Shown here in pieces: positions 1-6,576 of a DNA stretch of 15,690 nucleotides. Both the position numbers and the translations under genes were made by a program. Below the pieces are notes generated by a model. That model saw only the letters and a list, made by a program, of their open reading frames with translations, did no database searches and had not been told where the DNA came from. Numbering within the stretch: position 1 is the first letter of the stretch; every line of letters begins with the position of its first letter. Location: assembly GCA_013694495.1 (NCBI GenBank), contig JACDCH010000035.1:1-15690 (forward strand), in the 5' to 3' direction. Origin of the DNA: Acidimicrobiia bacterium. GTDB taxonomy: Bacteria; Actinomycetota; Acidimicrobiia; Acidimicrobiales; JACDCH01.

Positions 1-1318
1 GTGGTCGGCCACGCCGGTCGCCGAGCGGGCGGCGGTGCTGTTCCGGGCGGCGGCCTGGCTGCGCGACCGCCGGGCCGAGGTGGCGGCCCTCGAGGTGTTC
101 GAGGCCGGCAAGCCCTGGGACCAGGCCGACGCCGACGTGTGCGAGGCGATCGACTTCTGCGAGTACTACGGCCGCGAGGCGTTGCGGCTCGACGGCGCCG
201 CGGCCGAGCGCGTGCAGTCGCCGCCGGGGGAGGAGAACCGGCTCCGCTACCGCGGCAAGGGCGTGACCGCCGTCATCTCGCCGTGGAACTTCCCGCTCGC
301 CATCCCCGCCGGCATGACCGTCGCCGCGCTCGTGGCCGGGAACCCGGTGATCCTCAAGCCGGCCGAGCAGTCACCCGCCACGGCCTGGCGCCTCGTCGAG
401 GCGCTGCTGGCGGCGGGAGTGCCCCGCGGCGTCGTGCAGTTCCTCCCGGGCTTCGGCGACGTCGGCGCCCGGCTGGTCGAGCACCCCGACGTCGCGGCCG
501 TCGCCTTCACCGGGTCGCGCGAGGTCGGCCTGTCGATCATCCGCACGGCCGCCGACCACCAGCCGGGTCAGCGTCACATCAAGCGGGTCGTCGCCGAGCT
601 GGGCGGCAAGAACGCGGTGATCATCGACGCCGACGCCGACCCCGATCAGGTGGTGCCCGGCCTCGTGCTCTCGGCGTTCGGCTACGCCGGGCAGAAGTGC
701 TCGGCCGCGAGCCGGGCGATCCTCGTCGGGCCGGCCTACGACGTCGTGCTGCCGCGTCTGGCTGCGGCCACCCGGGAGGCGCTCGTCGGGCACCCCCGCC
801 GCCCCGGAGTGCTGGCCGGCCCGCTCATCGACGCCGACGCCCACGAGCGGCTCCTGGCGGCCGGCGTCACGGCGGAGCGCGAGGGTCGGGTCGTGGGGCG
901 CTGGGACGGCGACCTCCCCGCCGGTGGCTGGTACGTGCCGCCGCTCGTCGTCGCCGACGTGGACCCGGTCACCTCGACGCTGTGGCGCGAGGAGCAGTTC
1001 GGTCCGCTCCTGTGCGTCGTGCGGGCCGAGTCGTTCGACCACGCGCTCGAGCTGGCCAACGCCAGCGACTACGCGCTCACCGCGGGCTGCTACAGCCGCA
1101 GCCCCGTGCACCTCCGCCGGGCCGCGGCTGAGCTCCGGGGCGGGAACGTGTAGCTCAACCGGCCGACAACGGGCGCCGTGGTCGGGCGACAGCCCTTCGG
1201 CGGCTACGGGCTCTCGGGCGTCGGGTCCAAGGCTGGTGGCCCCGACTACCTCGTGCAGTTCTGCGACCCTCGCGTCGTGACCGAGAACACGCTGCGGCAG
1301 GGGTTCGCACCCGAATGA
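1..1318 (+). pseudogene. pruA: L-glutamate gamma-semialdehyde (P5C) dehydrogenase, 5'-partial, interrupted by in-frame TAG
   Basis: The reading frame enters from outside the window (first full codon at base 2) and runs to TGA at 1316-1318, except for one TAG at 1151-1153. This is an NAD-dependent aldehyde dehydrogenase of the PruA/RocA type, which oxidises glutamate semialdehyde to glutamate in proline catabolism. Visible features are SPWNFPLAIPAG (near base 278), the active-site glutamate in VVAELGGKN (codon 596-598) and the nucleophile in GYAGQKCSAASR (Cys codon 698-700). After the TAG the frame continues with family-typical sequence, LNRPTTGAVVGRQPFGGYG, then GVGSKAGGPDYL. The family has Tyr at the stop position (NVYLNR-like), so TAC to TAG is one substitution. 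Translation stopping there would lose 55 residues of the C-terminal oligomerisation/substrate region. The ATGA at 1315-1318 overlaps the next gene. A sequencing error is possible. Roughly 80-100 N-terminal residues lie outside the window. Confidence 0.85.
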
Positions 1319-1755
1319 GTCGGCGCCTCCCGCCGGCCACCGTCGCCGCTCTGGTCGGCGCCGGGTTGGCCGCCCTCGGCACGTTCCTCACGTGGTTCCG
1401 CATCGAGATCGGCGGCGTGGTGGCGCCCGGCGGGTCCGAGAGCGGGTGGGAGGGGCGCGACGGGCGCACCGTGCTCGGCGGCGCGGTCGTGGCGCTCCTG
1501 GCCGCCGGGCTCGTCGCGCTGGGCCGCCGGACCGAGCTGGCCAAGGTGGCGCTCCTCGTGAGCGGGTGCATCACCGCCGTCGTGGCCGTCGCCGGGATCG
1601 TCGACGCCAGCTCCAAGGCCGGCCAGGTGCAGTCGCAGTTCGGGATCCCGCCGGGCCGGGTCGTGGCCGACGTCGGCGCCGGGCTGTGGCTGGTGGCCGT
1701 GGCCGGCGCCGTGCAGCTGGCCGGCGGCCTGCTCGTCCGCCGCGCCGCCCGCTGA
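1315..1755 (+). CDS. Small four-helix membrane protein, unknown function
   Basis: This 146-aa protein shows four hydrophobic segments, at about residues 9-28, 52-70, 76-97 and 116-140. A polar, Trp-containing loop (residues 29-51, with SGWEGRDGRT) lies between the first two, and the C-terminus is basic (VRRAAR). Its ATG overlaps the stop of the upstream aldehyde dehydrogenase (ATGA), so the two are probably co-transcribed and translationally coupled. The early TAG in the upstream gene could therefore reduce its expression. The pattern resembles the many short tetraspan membrane proteins of actinobacteria, but I recognise no named family and assign no function. Codon use is typical of the window, which supports a real gene. 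Confidence 0.7.
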   Translation: MSRRLPPATVAALVGAGLAALGTFLTWFRIEIGGVVAPGGSESGWEGRDGRTVLGGAVVALLAAGLVALGRRTELAKVALLVSGCITAVVAVAGIVDASSKAGQVQSQFGIPPGRVVADVGAGLWLVAVAGAVQLAGGLLVRRAAR

Positions 1756-1799
1756 CCGCCGATCCACCCGCATCCGGAATCGGAGTTGGCCATCAGCTC

Positions 1800-1847
1800 A
1801 GGACCTGCGGATGGATCGGCGTCGACGATCATCGGGCCGCAGGTCCT
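1800..1847. repeat. 11-bp perfect inverted repeat, 26-nt loop
   Basis: AGGACCTGCGG (1800-1810) is the exact reverse complement of CCGCAGGTCCT (1837-1847). The repeat lies 45 bp beyond the stop of the membrane protein gene, so it may act as a terminator or RNA-processing stem. There is no U-tract. The loop contains the short palindrome cgtcgacg. Confidence 0.6.
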
Positions 1848-1873
1848 TCCTGTGTCTCGATTCGATTCCGGGG

Positions 1874-1897
1874 CCCCGGCGAGGGGCTTCGCCGGGG
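1874..1897. terminator. Strong GC hairpin, 9-bp stem and 6-nt loop
   Basis: CCCCGGCGA (1874-1882) pairs perfectly with TCGCCGGGG (1889-1897) around the loop GGGGCT. This is a candidate intrinsic terminator of the L-shaped (no U-tail) actinobacterial kind for the upstream pair of genes. It could equally be a dispersed REP-like element. Confidence 0.45.
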
Positions 1898-1977
1898 CGG
1901 TCCGGACCCCTTCATCAGCTCAGCACGTGCGGCGGACAACCGCGCCGCGCCCGCTGACCGCCGGAGGCGCTGGGGGT

Positions 1978-1997
1978 CTGGGGGCGGAGCCCCCCAG
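1978..1997. repeat. CTGGGGG...CCCCCAG hairpin, dispersed-repeat-like
   Basis: CTGGGGG (1978-1984) and CCCCCAG (1991-1997) flank the loop cggagc, after the run gggggt. Motifs of the form 'ggtctgggggcggagccccc' recur in intergenic DNA of many actinobacteria, so I read this as a dispersed hairpin element with possible terminator activity. That familiarity is from memory, not from a search. Confidence 0.5.
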
Positions 1998-2062
1998 GCA
2001 TCGGCCGCAGGGCGACGAAGTCGGCCGAGGACCGCAACGACCGAGCGGAGCGAGGGCCACGA

Positions 2063-2090
2063 CACTCGCCAGAACGGAGCGAAGCGAGTG
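2063..2090. repeat. 7-bp inverted repeat within a gagcg-rich element
   Basis: CACTCGC (2063-2069) pairs with GCGAGTG (2084-2090) over a 14-nt loop that contains cggagcg. The neighbouring bases 2041-2055 carry a related ccgagcggagcgagg string. The pair looks like two units of one degenerate intergenic repeat family. Confidence 0.4.
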
Positions 2091-2205
2091 ACGGCGAAGA
2101 ACTCAGGCCTGCGGTCGCCACCGCCGATTTGCCCGAAGGGGTGGCACCCTCGGCCCTGTCGGGCCCGGTCGTGGTTCGTTACCGTCCTCGATCGGAGGAG
2201 ATGCC

Positions 2206-2418
2206 ATGCCTGACGACGACCAGCCCATCGAGCCGCAGACGATCCAGCTGCACACCGAGGCGCCCTTCGGGGCGTCGCAGAGCTACGACAGCCAGTGGAT
2301 CAGCTGGGCGCAATCGACCCCGGCCCCGCAGATCGCCGGCGTCGACGCCAGCCTCGACCCCCGGTTCTCGAACGACCCCAACGACCCCAACGGCGACAGC
2401 GGGACGAGGTACGCCTGA
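2206..2418 (+). CDS. Small acidic protein of unknown function (70 aa)
   Basis: A short soluble protein starting MPDDDQPIEPQTIQLHTEAP and ending DPNDPNGDSGTRYA. It is rich in Asp, Pro, Ser and Gln, with no membrane segment, cysteine or recognisable domain, and is probably largely disordered. The start is well supported: GGAGGAG lies 6-12 nt upstream of the ATG (cggaggagatgccATG). The stop TGA is separated by one base from the ATG of the next gene (TGAcATG), so the two form a coupled unit. Both proteins carry a similar N-terminal stretch (LHTEAPF here, VHTEPFV in the next), which hints at a common origin or common partner. I do not recognise the family. Confidence 0.65.
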   Translation: MPDDDQPIEPQTIQLHTEAPFGASQSYDSQWISWAQSTPAPQIAGVDASLDPRFSNDPNDPNGDSGTRYA

Positions 2419-2419
2419 C

Positions 2420-2854
2420 ATGCCTGATCCCGTCGAGGTCCACACCGAGCCGTTCGTCCTCCATCTGGAGCTCCAGTGGGACGGCGGCACGCTCGCCGAG
2501 TTCGAGTCGAACTTCCGGTCGTTCTCCTGGGACGTCCCCCGCGCCGTGTACTTCGCCGAGCCGATGAGTGGCTTCGGCGCCCACCTCGCCCTGAACGCGT
2601 TCGAGACGACGATCGGCAACCACAGCGGCGACCTCGTCCACGTCCTCGCCGGCGGCATCGCCGAGCTCCACGGCAACGGGTCGGTCGACCTCGGCGTGCA
2701 GGGCCAGATCGACTTCCGGGCCATGCAGCTCAGCGGCGCCAGCATCTTCCTCGGCGTGCAGGGCCAGGTCACCGCCAACCCGGCGGGCGGCGCGGCCGAG
2801 GTCACGTTCGCGCCGACCCTCAGCATCCAGTTCGGGGCCACCGCTCACCCCTAG
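2420..2854 (+). CDS. Unknown beta-rich protein with an internal 20-residue repeat (144 aa)
   Basis: The chosen start is ATG 2420, one base after the upstream stop, which gives MPDPVEVHTEPFVLHLEL. The protein alternates hydrophobic and polar residues with many Gly and Thr and no signal peptide or membrane helix, as expected for an all-beta fold. LGVQGQ occurs twice, 20 residues apart. At DNA level the 19-mer cctcggcgtgcagggccag is exact at 2689-2707 and 2749-2767, a 60-bp spacing. The C-terminal half (GIAELHGNGSVDLGVQGQ onward) could be two or three strands of a repetitive sheet. No catalytic motif is visible and I know no family for it. Co-location with the 70-aa gene suggests a two-component unit, possibly a structural or binding pair. 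Confidence 0.7.
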   Translation: MPDPVEVHTEPFVLHLELQWDGGTLAEFESNFRSFSWDVPRAVYFAEPMSGFGAHLALNAFETTIGNHSGDLVHVLAGGIAELHGNGSVDLGVQGQIDFRAMQLSGASIFLGVQGQVTANPAGGAAEVTFAPTLSIQFGATAHP

Positions 2855-2896
2855 GTGTGGCCTCCGGCCCCAGCGCGGCGGCGCCCCGGAGCCCGG

Positions 2897-3427
2897 TCAG
2901 GCGGGATCCAGCGACTTGGCGATCAGGGGCACGACGCGCATGGCGAGCTGCTCGGACATGGCGATCTGCGTCGTCGTGCGGCTGATGCCCTGCACGGCGA
3001 GGATCGCCCCGATCACCTCCTGCAGGTGCTCGTTGGTGCGGGCGACGACGCGGGTGTGCAGGTCGCCGGGACCGGTGGTGGCGTGGACCTCGAGCACCTC
3101 GGGGATGCCGGCGAGGTGCTCGATCACGTCGGCCAGCCGGCCCTGCGCGATCTCGAGGCTCACGAAGGCGAGCACCTCGTAGCCGATGGCCCGCAGGTCG
3201 AGGTCCGGGCTGAAGCCGGTGACCACGCCGCGCCGTTGCAGCTTCTCCAGGCGCGCCTGTACCGTCCCCCGGGCCACCTGGAGCTGGCGGGCCAGCTCCA
3301 TCACCCCCGCCCGTGGGCTGTCGGCGAGGGCGAGCAGCAAACGGGCGTCGAGCGGATCGAGCATGAACGGATCGTCTAGCAGATCCAGCTCTCCCTGTGC
3401 ATCCTGATCAGTGAATCGCGTTGTCAT
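2897..3427 (-). CDS. Lrp/AsnC family transcriptional regulator
   Basis: A 176-aa protein of the Lrp/AsnC family, whose members are DNA-binding regulators that usually respond to amino acids. The N-terminal helix-turn-helix spans about residues 24-70 (LDPLDARLLLALADSPRAGV ... ARGTVQARLEKLQRRGVV). The C-terminal RAM ligand-binding/oligomerisation domain spans about 84-165, with the family hallmark TGPGDLHTRVVAR at 118-130. I chose ATG 3425-3427; the longer frame to 3466 would start with TTG and add an atypical leader. The 20-residue acidic extension before the HTH is slightly longer than usual. The gene is divergent from the tyrosine catabolic operon across a 62-bp gap, so it is probably the local regulator, with tyrosine, phenylalanine or an aromatic keto acid as likely effector. 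The effector is inferred from context only. Confidence 0.9.
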   Translation of the reverse strand: MTTRFTDQDAQGELDLLDDPFMLDPLDARLLLALADSPRAGVMELARQLQVARGTVQARLEKLQRRGVVTGFSPDLDLRAIGYEVLAFVSLEIAQGRLADVIEHLAGIPEVLEVHATTGPGDLHTRVVARTNEHLQEVIGAILAVQGISRTTTQIAMSEQLAMRVVPLIAKSLDPA

Positions 3428-3449
3428 TGACCCGCCCGCCGAGGAGTCG

Positions 3450-3469
3450 TTGACTGCACTGCACAAGTC
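3450..3469. promoter_or_regulatory. Candidate Lrp/AsnC operator in the divergent gap
   Basis: The 62-bp gap between the divergent regulator and operon contains TTGACTGCACTGCACAA (3450-3466). Its ends TTG/CAA are inverted and its core TGCAcTGCA (3455-3463) is an odd-centred palindrome. GACT/AGTC (3452-3455 and 3466-3469) add partial dyad symmetry. TTGACT also resembles a -35 element for the rightward operon, but I see no good -10. Confidence 0.35.
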
Positions 3470-3489
3470 GCCGAGCCGCAGGGGGCAGC

Positions 3490-4287
3490 ATGGCCACGAT
3501 CCTTCGGGCCGACCTCGACCGCTTCAGGACCACCGTCGACGAGCTGGTGGCAGGACATCCCGTCTGCACCTCCAACCGCTATGCGGTGTGGTTCGCCGAC
3601 GGCACCGCATCCCGTGAGGAGGTCCGGCACCTCGCCGTGCAGTTCTCCGTGTTCAGCCACCTCTTCGTCGAAGCGCAGCTGCGCAAGGTGATCAACGCCA
3701 CCACCGTCGAGACGTACCGGGCCGGCAAGGAGATCCTGCTGAACGAGCTCGGCGTGTCGTTCAACGGCCAGGTCGACGTCGACGGCGTCGCGGTCGACGG
3801 CACCGTCGAGGGAGGGCGCTTCAAGTTCGGCGCCGCCCACTTCGAGTGGCTGCTGCGCTTCGCCGCGCCGCTCGGGCTCGGGTTCGAGGACGTCGGCAAG
3901 CGCCGCCACGGCACCCCGGCGACGCTGCACTTCTGCGACGAGCTGCTGCGCATCTACGGCGCCGACGACCCGTCGACCGCGGAGGGCGCGAGCTACGCGG
4001 TCGAGCACTGGGCCGCAGCCGGGTTCTGGAAGCAGCTCATCGCCGGGCTGCGGGCGTTCAAGGCCCGCGAGTGCGCGGAGCTCCCGCTCGGTTTCTGGCT
4101 GTGGCATGACCGGGTCGAGGACCAGCACGCGGCCCACACCGCCGACGAGCTCGAGGAGGCGTTCGGCCAGCCCTGGTTCGACGAGTCGGCCTTCCTCGCC
4201 GCTGTGACCGACATGCTCGACGGCGTCGCCGTGTTCTGGGACGGTCTGTGGGCTGATCGGAACGCGGCCGCCGGGCGGGCCGGATGA
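3490..4287 (+). CDS. Heme-oxygenase-like diiron oxidase (HDO)/PqqC-TenA-fold family protein
   Basis: A 265-aa, probably all-helical protein, first gene of the tyrosine catabolic operon. ATG 3490 follows AGGGGG at 3480-3485. Its pattern fits the iron-containing HDO group (relatives of UndA, SznF and BesC; PF14518-like). There is Glu61 in VEAQLRKVINATT, Glu86 in LLNELG, and His117 in AAHFEWLLRF. Glu172 follows in YAVEHWAAAGFWKQL, and then the cluster His206/Glu210/Asp211/His213 in FWLWHDRVEDQHAAH. These residues could supply the three-His/three-carboxylate diiron set of HDOs. About 20 extra residues (roughly 90-112, Asp/Gly/Val-rich) separate Glu86 from His117, where HDOs usually have fewer. 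The stop overlaps the HPPD start (ATGA), which implies tight co-translation. HDOs perform O2-dependent C-C cleavage, N-oxygenation or desaturation; the substrate here is unknown but probably aromatic or amino-acid-derived. A non-redox TenA/PqqC-like role is the alternative. Confidence 0.7.
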   Translation: MATILRADLDRFRTTVDELVAGHPVCTSNRYAVWFADGTASREEVRHLAVQFSVFSHLFVEAQLRKVINATTVETYRAGKEILLNELGVSFNGQVDVDGVAVDGTVEGGRFKFGAAHFEWLLRFAAPLGLGFEDVGKRRHGTPATLHFCDELLRIYGADDPSTAEGASYAVEHWAAAGFWKQLIAGLRAFKARECAELPLGFWLWHDRVEDQHAAHTADELEEAFGQPWFDESAFLAAVTDMLDGVAVFWDGLWADRNAAAGRAG

Positions 4288-5405
4288 CCGCCGTCGACCC
4301 GCAGGCACGGGTCGCCCCGCCGCACCTGCGGGGCATCGACCACGTCGAGCTGTGGGTGGGCAACGCCCGCGCCTTTGCGGGCTGGATGGCCGCCGCCTTC
4401 GGCTTCGACATCGTCGCCCACGCCGGCCCCGAGACCGGCGAGCGCGACCGCCAGCGGTGGATGCTCCAGCAGGGCGACATCCGCCTGCTCGTCACCGGCG
4501 CCCTCGGGCCCGACTCGCCGGTGGCCGATCACGTGCGCCGCCACGGCGACGGCGTGCGCGACATCGCCTTCCTCGTCGACGACGTCGACACCGCCTACGC
4601 CGGCGCCCTCGAGCGCGGGGCCGCGGGGGTGCGACCGCCGGCCGATGACACCGACGACCACGGCACGATCCGCCACGCCGCCATCGCCACCTACGGCGAG
4701 ACGGTGCACACGTTCCTGGACCGGTCCCGCTACGCCGGCCCGTTCGCCCCTCGCTTCGAGGAGGCCGGGTTGAAGCGACCGGTCGGCCCCGACGTCGGGT
4801 TGCTGCGCATCGACCACATCGTCGGCAACGTCGAGGAGGGCGAGCTCGAGCGGTGGGTCGGCTACTACGAGCAGGTCATGGGCTTCGACCAGCTCGTGCA
4901 CTTCACCGACGACGCCATCTCCACCGAGTACTCGGCGCTCATGTCGACGGTCGTGTGGAACGGCGCCAAGGTCGTGATGCCGCTGAACGAGCCGGCCGAG
5001 GGCCGGCGCAAGAGCCAGATCGAGGAGTACCTCGACTACTACGGCTCGCCCGGCGTGCAGCACCTGGCCCTGCGCACCGACGACATCGTGGCCGCGGTGC
5101 GGGCGCTGCGGGCCCGGGGTGTGCGCATGCTCGAGGTGCCGCCGTCGTACTACGACGAAGCCAAGGAGCGGATGGCCGAGCTCGGCGACGAGCTGCCGTG
5201 GGCGGCCCTCGCCGAGCTCGGGATCCTCGTCGACCGCGACCACGACGGCTACCTGCTCCAGATCTTCACCGAGACCCTCTGCGACCGGCCCACGGTCTTC
5301 GTCGAGATCATCCAGCGCGAGGGCGCCAAGGGCTTCGGCGAGGGCAACTTCAAGGCCCTCTTCCAAGCCATCGAGCGCGAGCAGGAAGCGCGCGGCAACC
5401 TGTAG
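4284..5405 (+). CDS. hppD: 4-hydroxyphenylpyruvate dioxygenase
   Basis: This 373-aa Fe(II) enzyme converts 4-hydroxyphenylpyruvate and O2 to homogentisate and CO2, the second step of tyrosine breakdown. Two vicinal-oxygen-chelate modules are visible. The N-terminal one starts at GIDHVELWVGNA (residue 17). The catalytic C-terminal one carries the ligands His178 (RIDHIVGNV), His260 (GVQHLAL) and Glu341 (VFVEIIQREG). MPLNEP (232-237), YYGSPGVQH, LLQIFTET and the C-terminal GFGEGNFKALF helix are typical of true HPPD. The length matches actinobacterial HPPDs of about 380 aa. The sister enzyme hydroxymandelate synthase is unlikely because homogentisate dioxygenase follows 4 bp downstream. ATG 4284 overlaps the upstream HDO stop; a start inside the conserved module is excluded because conservation begins at residue 17. 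Confidence 0.95.
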   Translation: MTAVDPQARVAPPHLRGIDHVELWVGNARAFAGWMAAAFGFDIVAHAGPETGERDRQRWMLQQGDIRLLVTGALGPDSPVADHVRRHGDGVRDIAFLVDDVDTAYAGALERGAAGVRPPADDTDDHGTIRHAAIATYGETVHTFLDRSRYAGPFAPRFEEAGLKRPVGPDVGLLRIDHIVGNVEEGELERWVGYYEQVMGFDQLVHFTDDAISTEYSALMSTVVWNGAKVVMPLNEPAEGRRKSQIEEYLDYYGSPGVQHLALRTDDIVAAVRALRARGVRMLEVPPSYYDEAKERMAELGDELPWAALAELGILVDRDHDGYLLQIFTETLCDRPTVFVEIIQREGAKGFGEGNFKALFQAIEREQEARGNL

Positions 5406-5409
5406 CTCG

Positions 5410-6576
5410 ATGTCCGTGCCGTCGGTGCCGCCGCAGTGGGTGAAGGGCAGGACGAGCCGGCAGGCCCACGTCGGCCTGCCCGCCGGCACCCACGAGGACG
5501 AGCACGGCCGCAGCGGCTTCTTCGGGCCGGCATCGCACCTCTACCGGCTCCACGCGCCGACCGACTGGGTGTCGGTCGACGGTCCGGCGGCGCACCGGGC
5601 CTACGACCTGACCCGCTCGACCGCCGGCACCGACCTGTGGCCGACGCTCGTCGTCGGCAACCAGCAGGTGTCGATCGCCTGGCACCGGCTGGCCGTGCCG
5701 TACCGCCCCGAGTTCAAGCGCGACGCCGACGGCGACGAGCTCTTCTTCGTGCACGCCGGCACCGGCGTGCTGCGCACCGAGTACGGCCCGCTCGACTACC
5801 GCCCCGGGCACTACCTGCTCGTTCCCCGGGGCACGACCTACCGCTTCGAGCCGGCGACGGCCACCGACCTCCTCACCATCGAGGCGGCGGGGGAGCAGCT
5901 CACCCTGCCGGACCGTGGCCCGCTCGGCCGCCACGCCGTCTTCGACCCGGCCATCATCGACGTGCCCGAAGCCGAGGCCGTCGACGAGGCCGGCGAGTTC
6001 GTCGTCGTCGTGAAGCGCGGCGGGCACGACACGCGGGTCACGTACGGCTTCCACCCCTGCGACGTCGTGGGGTGGAAGGGCGACCTCGCGCCGCTGCGGC
6101 TCCACGTCGACGACATCCGCCCGGTGACGTCGGCCCGCTACCACCTGCCGCCGTCGGTGCACACGACGTTCGTCGCACCCGGCTTCGTGGTGTGCACGTT
6201 CGCGCCCCGGCCGATGGAGAGCGATCCCGAGGCGCTGCGGCTGCCGTTCTTCCATCGCAACATCGACTACGACGAGGTGCTCTTCTACCACTCGGGCAAC
6301 TTCTTCTCCCGGGCCGGCATCGACGCCGGGATGCTCACGTGGCACCCCGCCGGCCTTCACCACGGACCGCAGCCCGGTGCCCGTTCGCGCGATGCGGAGG
6401 CGGCGGTGGCCAGCGCGGAGGGTGACGCGACGGGTGGTGTGCGGATGGCCGACGAGGTGGCGGTGATGGTCGACGCCCGCCGTCCGCTGCAGGCGTGGCG
6501 GGATGCCGGCGACCGGTGGGAGATCGAGGGCTACGTCGACTCGTGGTCGGTCGAGGGTGGCGGCGGAGGCCGGTGA
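5410..6576 (+). CDS. hmgA: Homogentisate 1,2-dioxygenase
   Basis: A cupin-fold Fe(II) dioxygenase of 388 aa that opens the ring of homogentisate to maleylacetoacetate. I chose ATG 5410, 4 bp after the HPPD stop; the longer open frame upstream is only the HPPD shadow. The family start WVKGRTSRQAHVGLP is at residues 10-24, followed by GRSGFFGPASHLYR (33-46). Probable iron ligands are His282 and Glu289 in FFHRNIDYDEV and His318 in HPAGLHHGPQPG. It is the shorter actinobacterial type (human enzyme 445 aa). The C-terminus ends in the low-complexity run GGGGGR, whose codons overlap the start of the next gene (GTGA, 6573-6576). Four genes from the HDO onward are joined with overlaps or a 4-bp gap and so form one operon. 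Confidence 0.93.
   Translation: MSVPSVPPQWVKGRTSRQAHVGLPAGTHEDEHGRSGFFGPASHLYRLHAPTDWVSVDGPAAHRAYDLTRSTAGTDLWPTLVVGNQQVSIAWHRLAVPYRPEFKRDADGDELFFVHAGTGVLRTEYGPLDYRPGHYLLVPRGTTYRFEPATATDLLTIEAAGEQLTLPDRGPLGRHAVFDPAIIDVPEAEAVDEAGEFVVVVKRGGHDTRVTYGFHPCDVVGWKGDLAPLRLHVDDIRPVTSARYHLPPSVHTTFVAPGFVVCTFAPRPMESDPEALRLPFFHRNIDYDEVLFYHSGNFFSRAGIDAGMLTWHPAGLHHGPQPGARSRDAEAAVASAEGDATGGVRMADEVAVMVDARRPLQAWRDAGDRWEIEGYVDSWSVEGGGGGR

Larger units (their letters stand above)
1756..2205. other. 450-bp intergenic region rich in inverted repeats
   Basis: I see no convincing gene here. Open frames on both strands give low-complexity Arg/Pro/Ala translations typical of noncoding GC-rich DNA. The stretch holds at least four inverted repeats (listed separately). 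It also has a bulged hairpin at 2133-2153 (CCGAaGGG...CCCTCGG) and two copies of the short motif catcagctca (1791-1800 and 1914-1923). The sequence gcgaccgagcggagcgaggg near 2036-2055 has the look of dispersed intergenic repeats common in actinobacteria. A weak -10-like TACCGT lies at 2180-2185, before the gene at 2206. Confidence 0.6.

Noticed and set aside
1..1131. Plus frame 1 ORF of 376 aa at the window start
   Set aside because: Arg/Pro/Gly-rich shadow. The frame starting at base 2 carries all aldehyde dehydrogenase motifs.
3993..5489. 498-aa minus-strand ORF antisense to HPPD
   Set aside because: Val/Gly/Ala/Arg-rich translation created by the GC-rich codons of the real plus-strand gene, which has all catalytic ligands.
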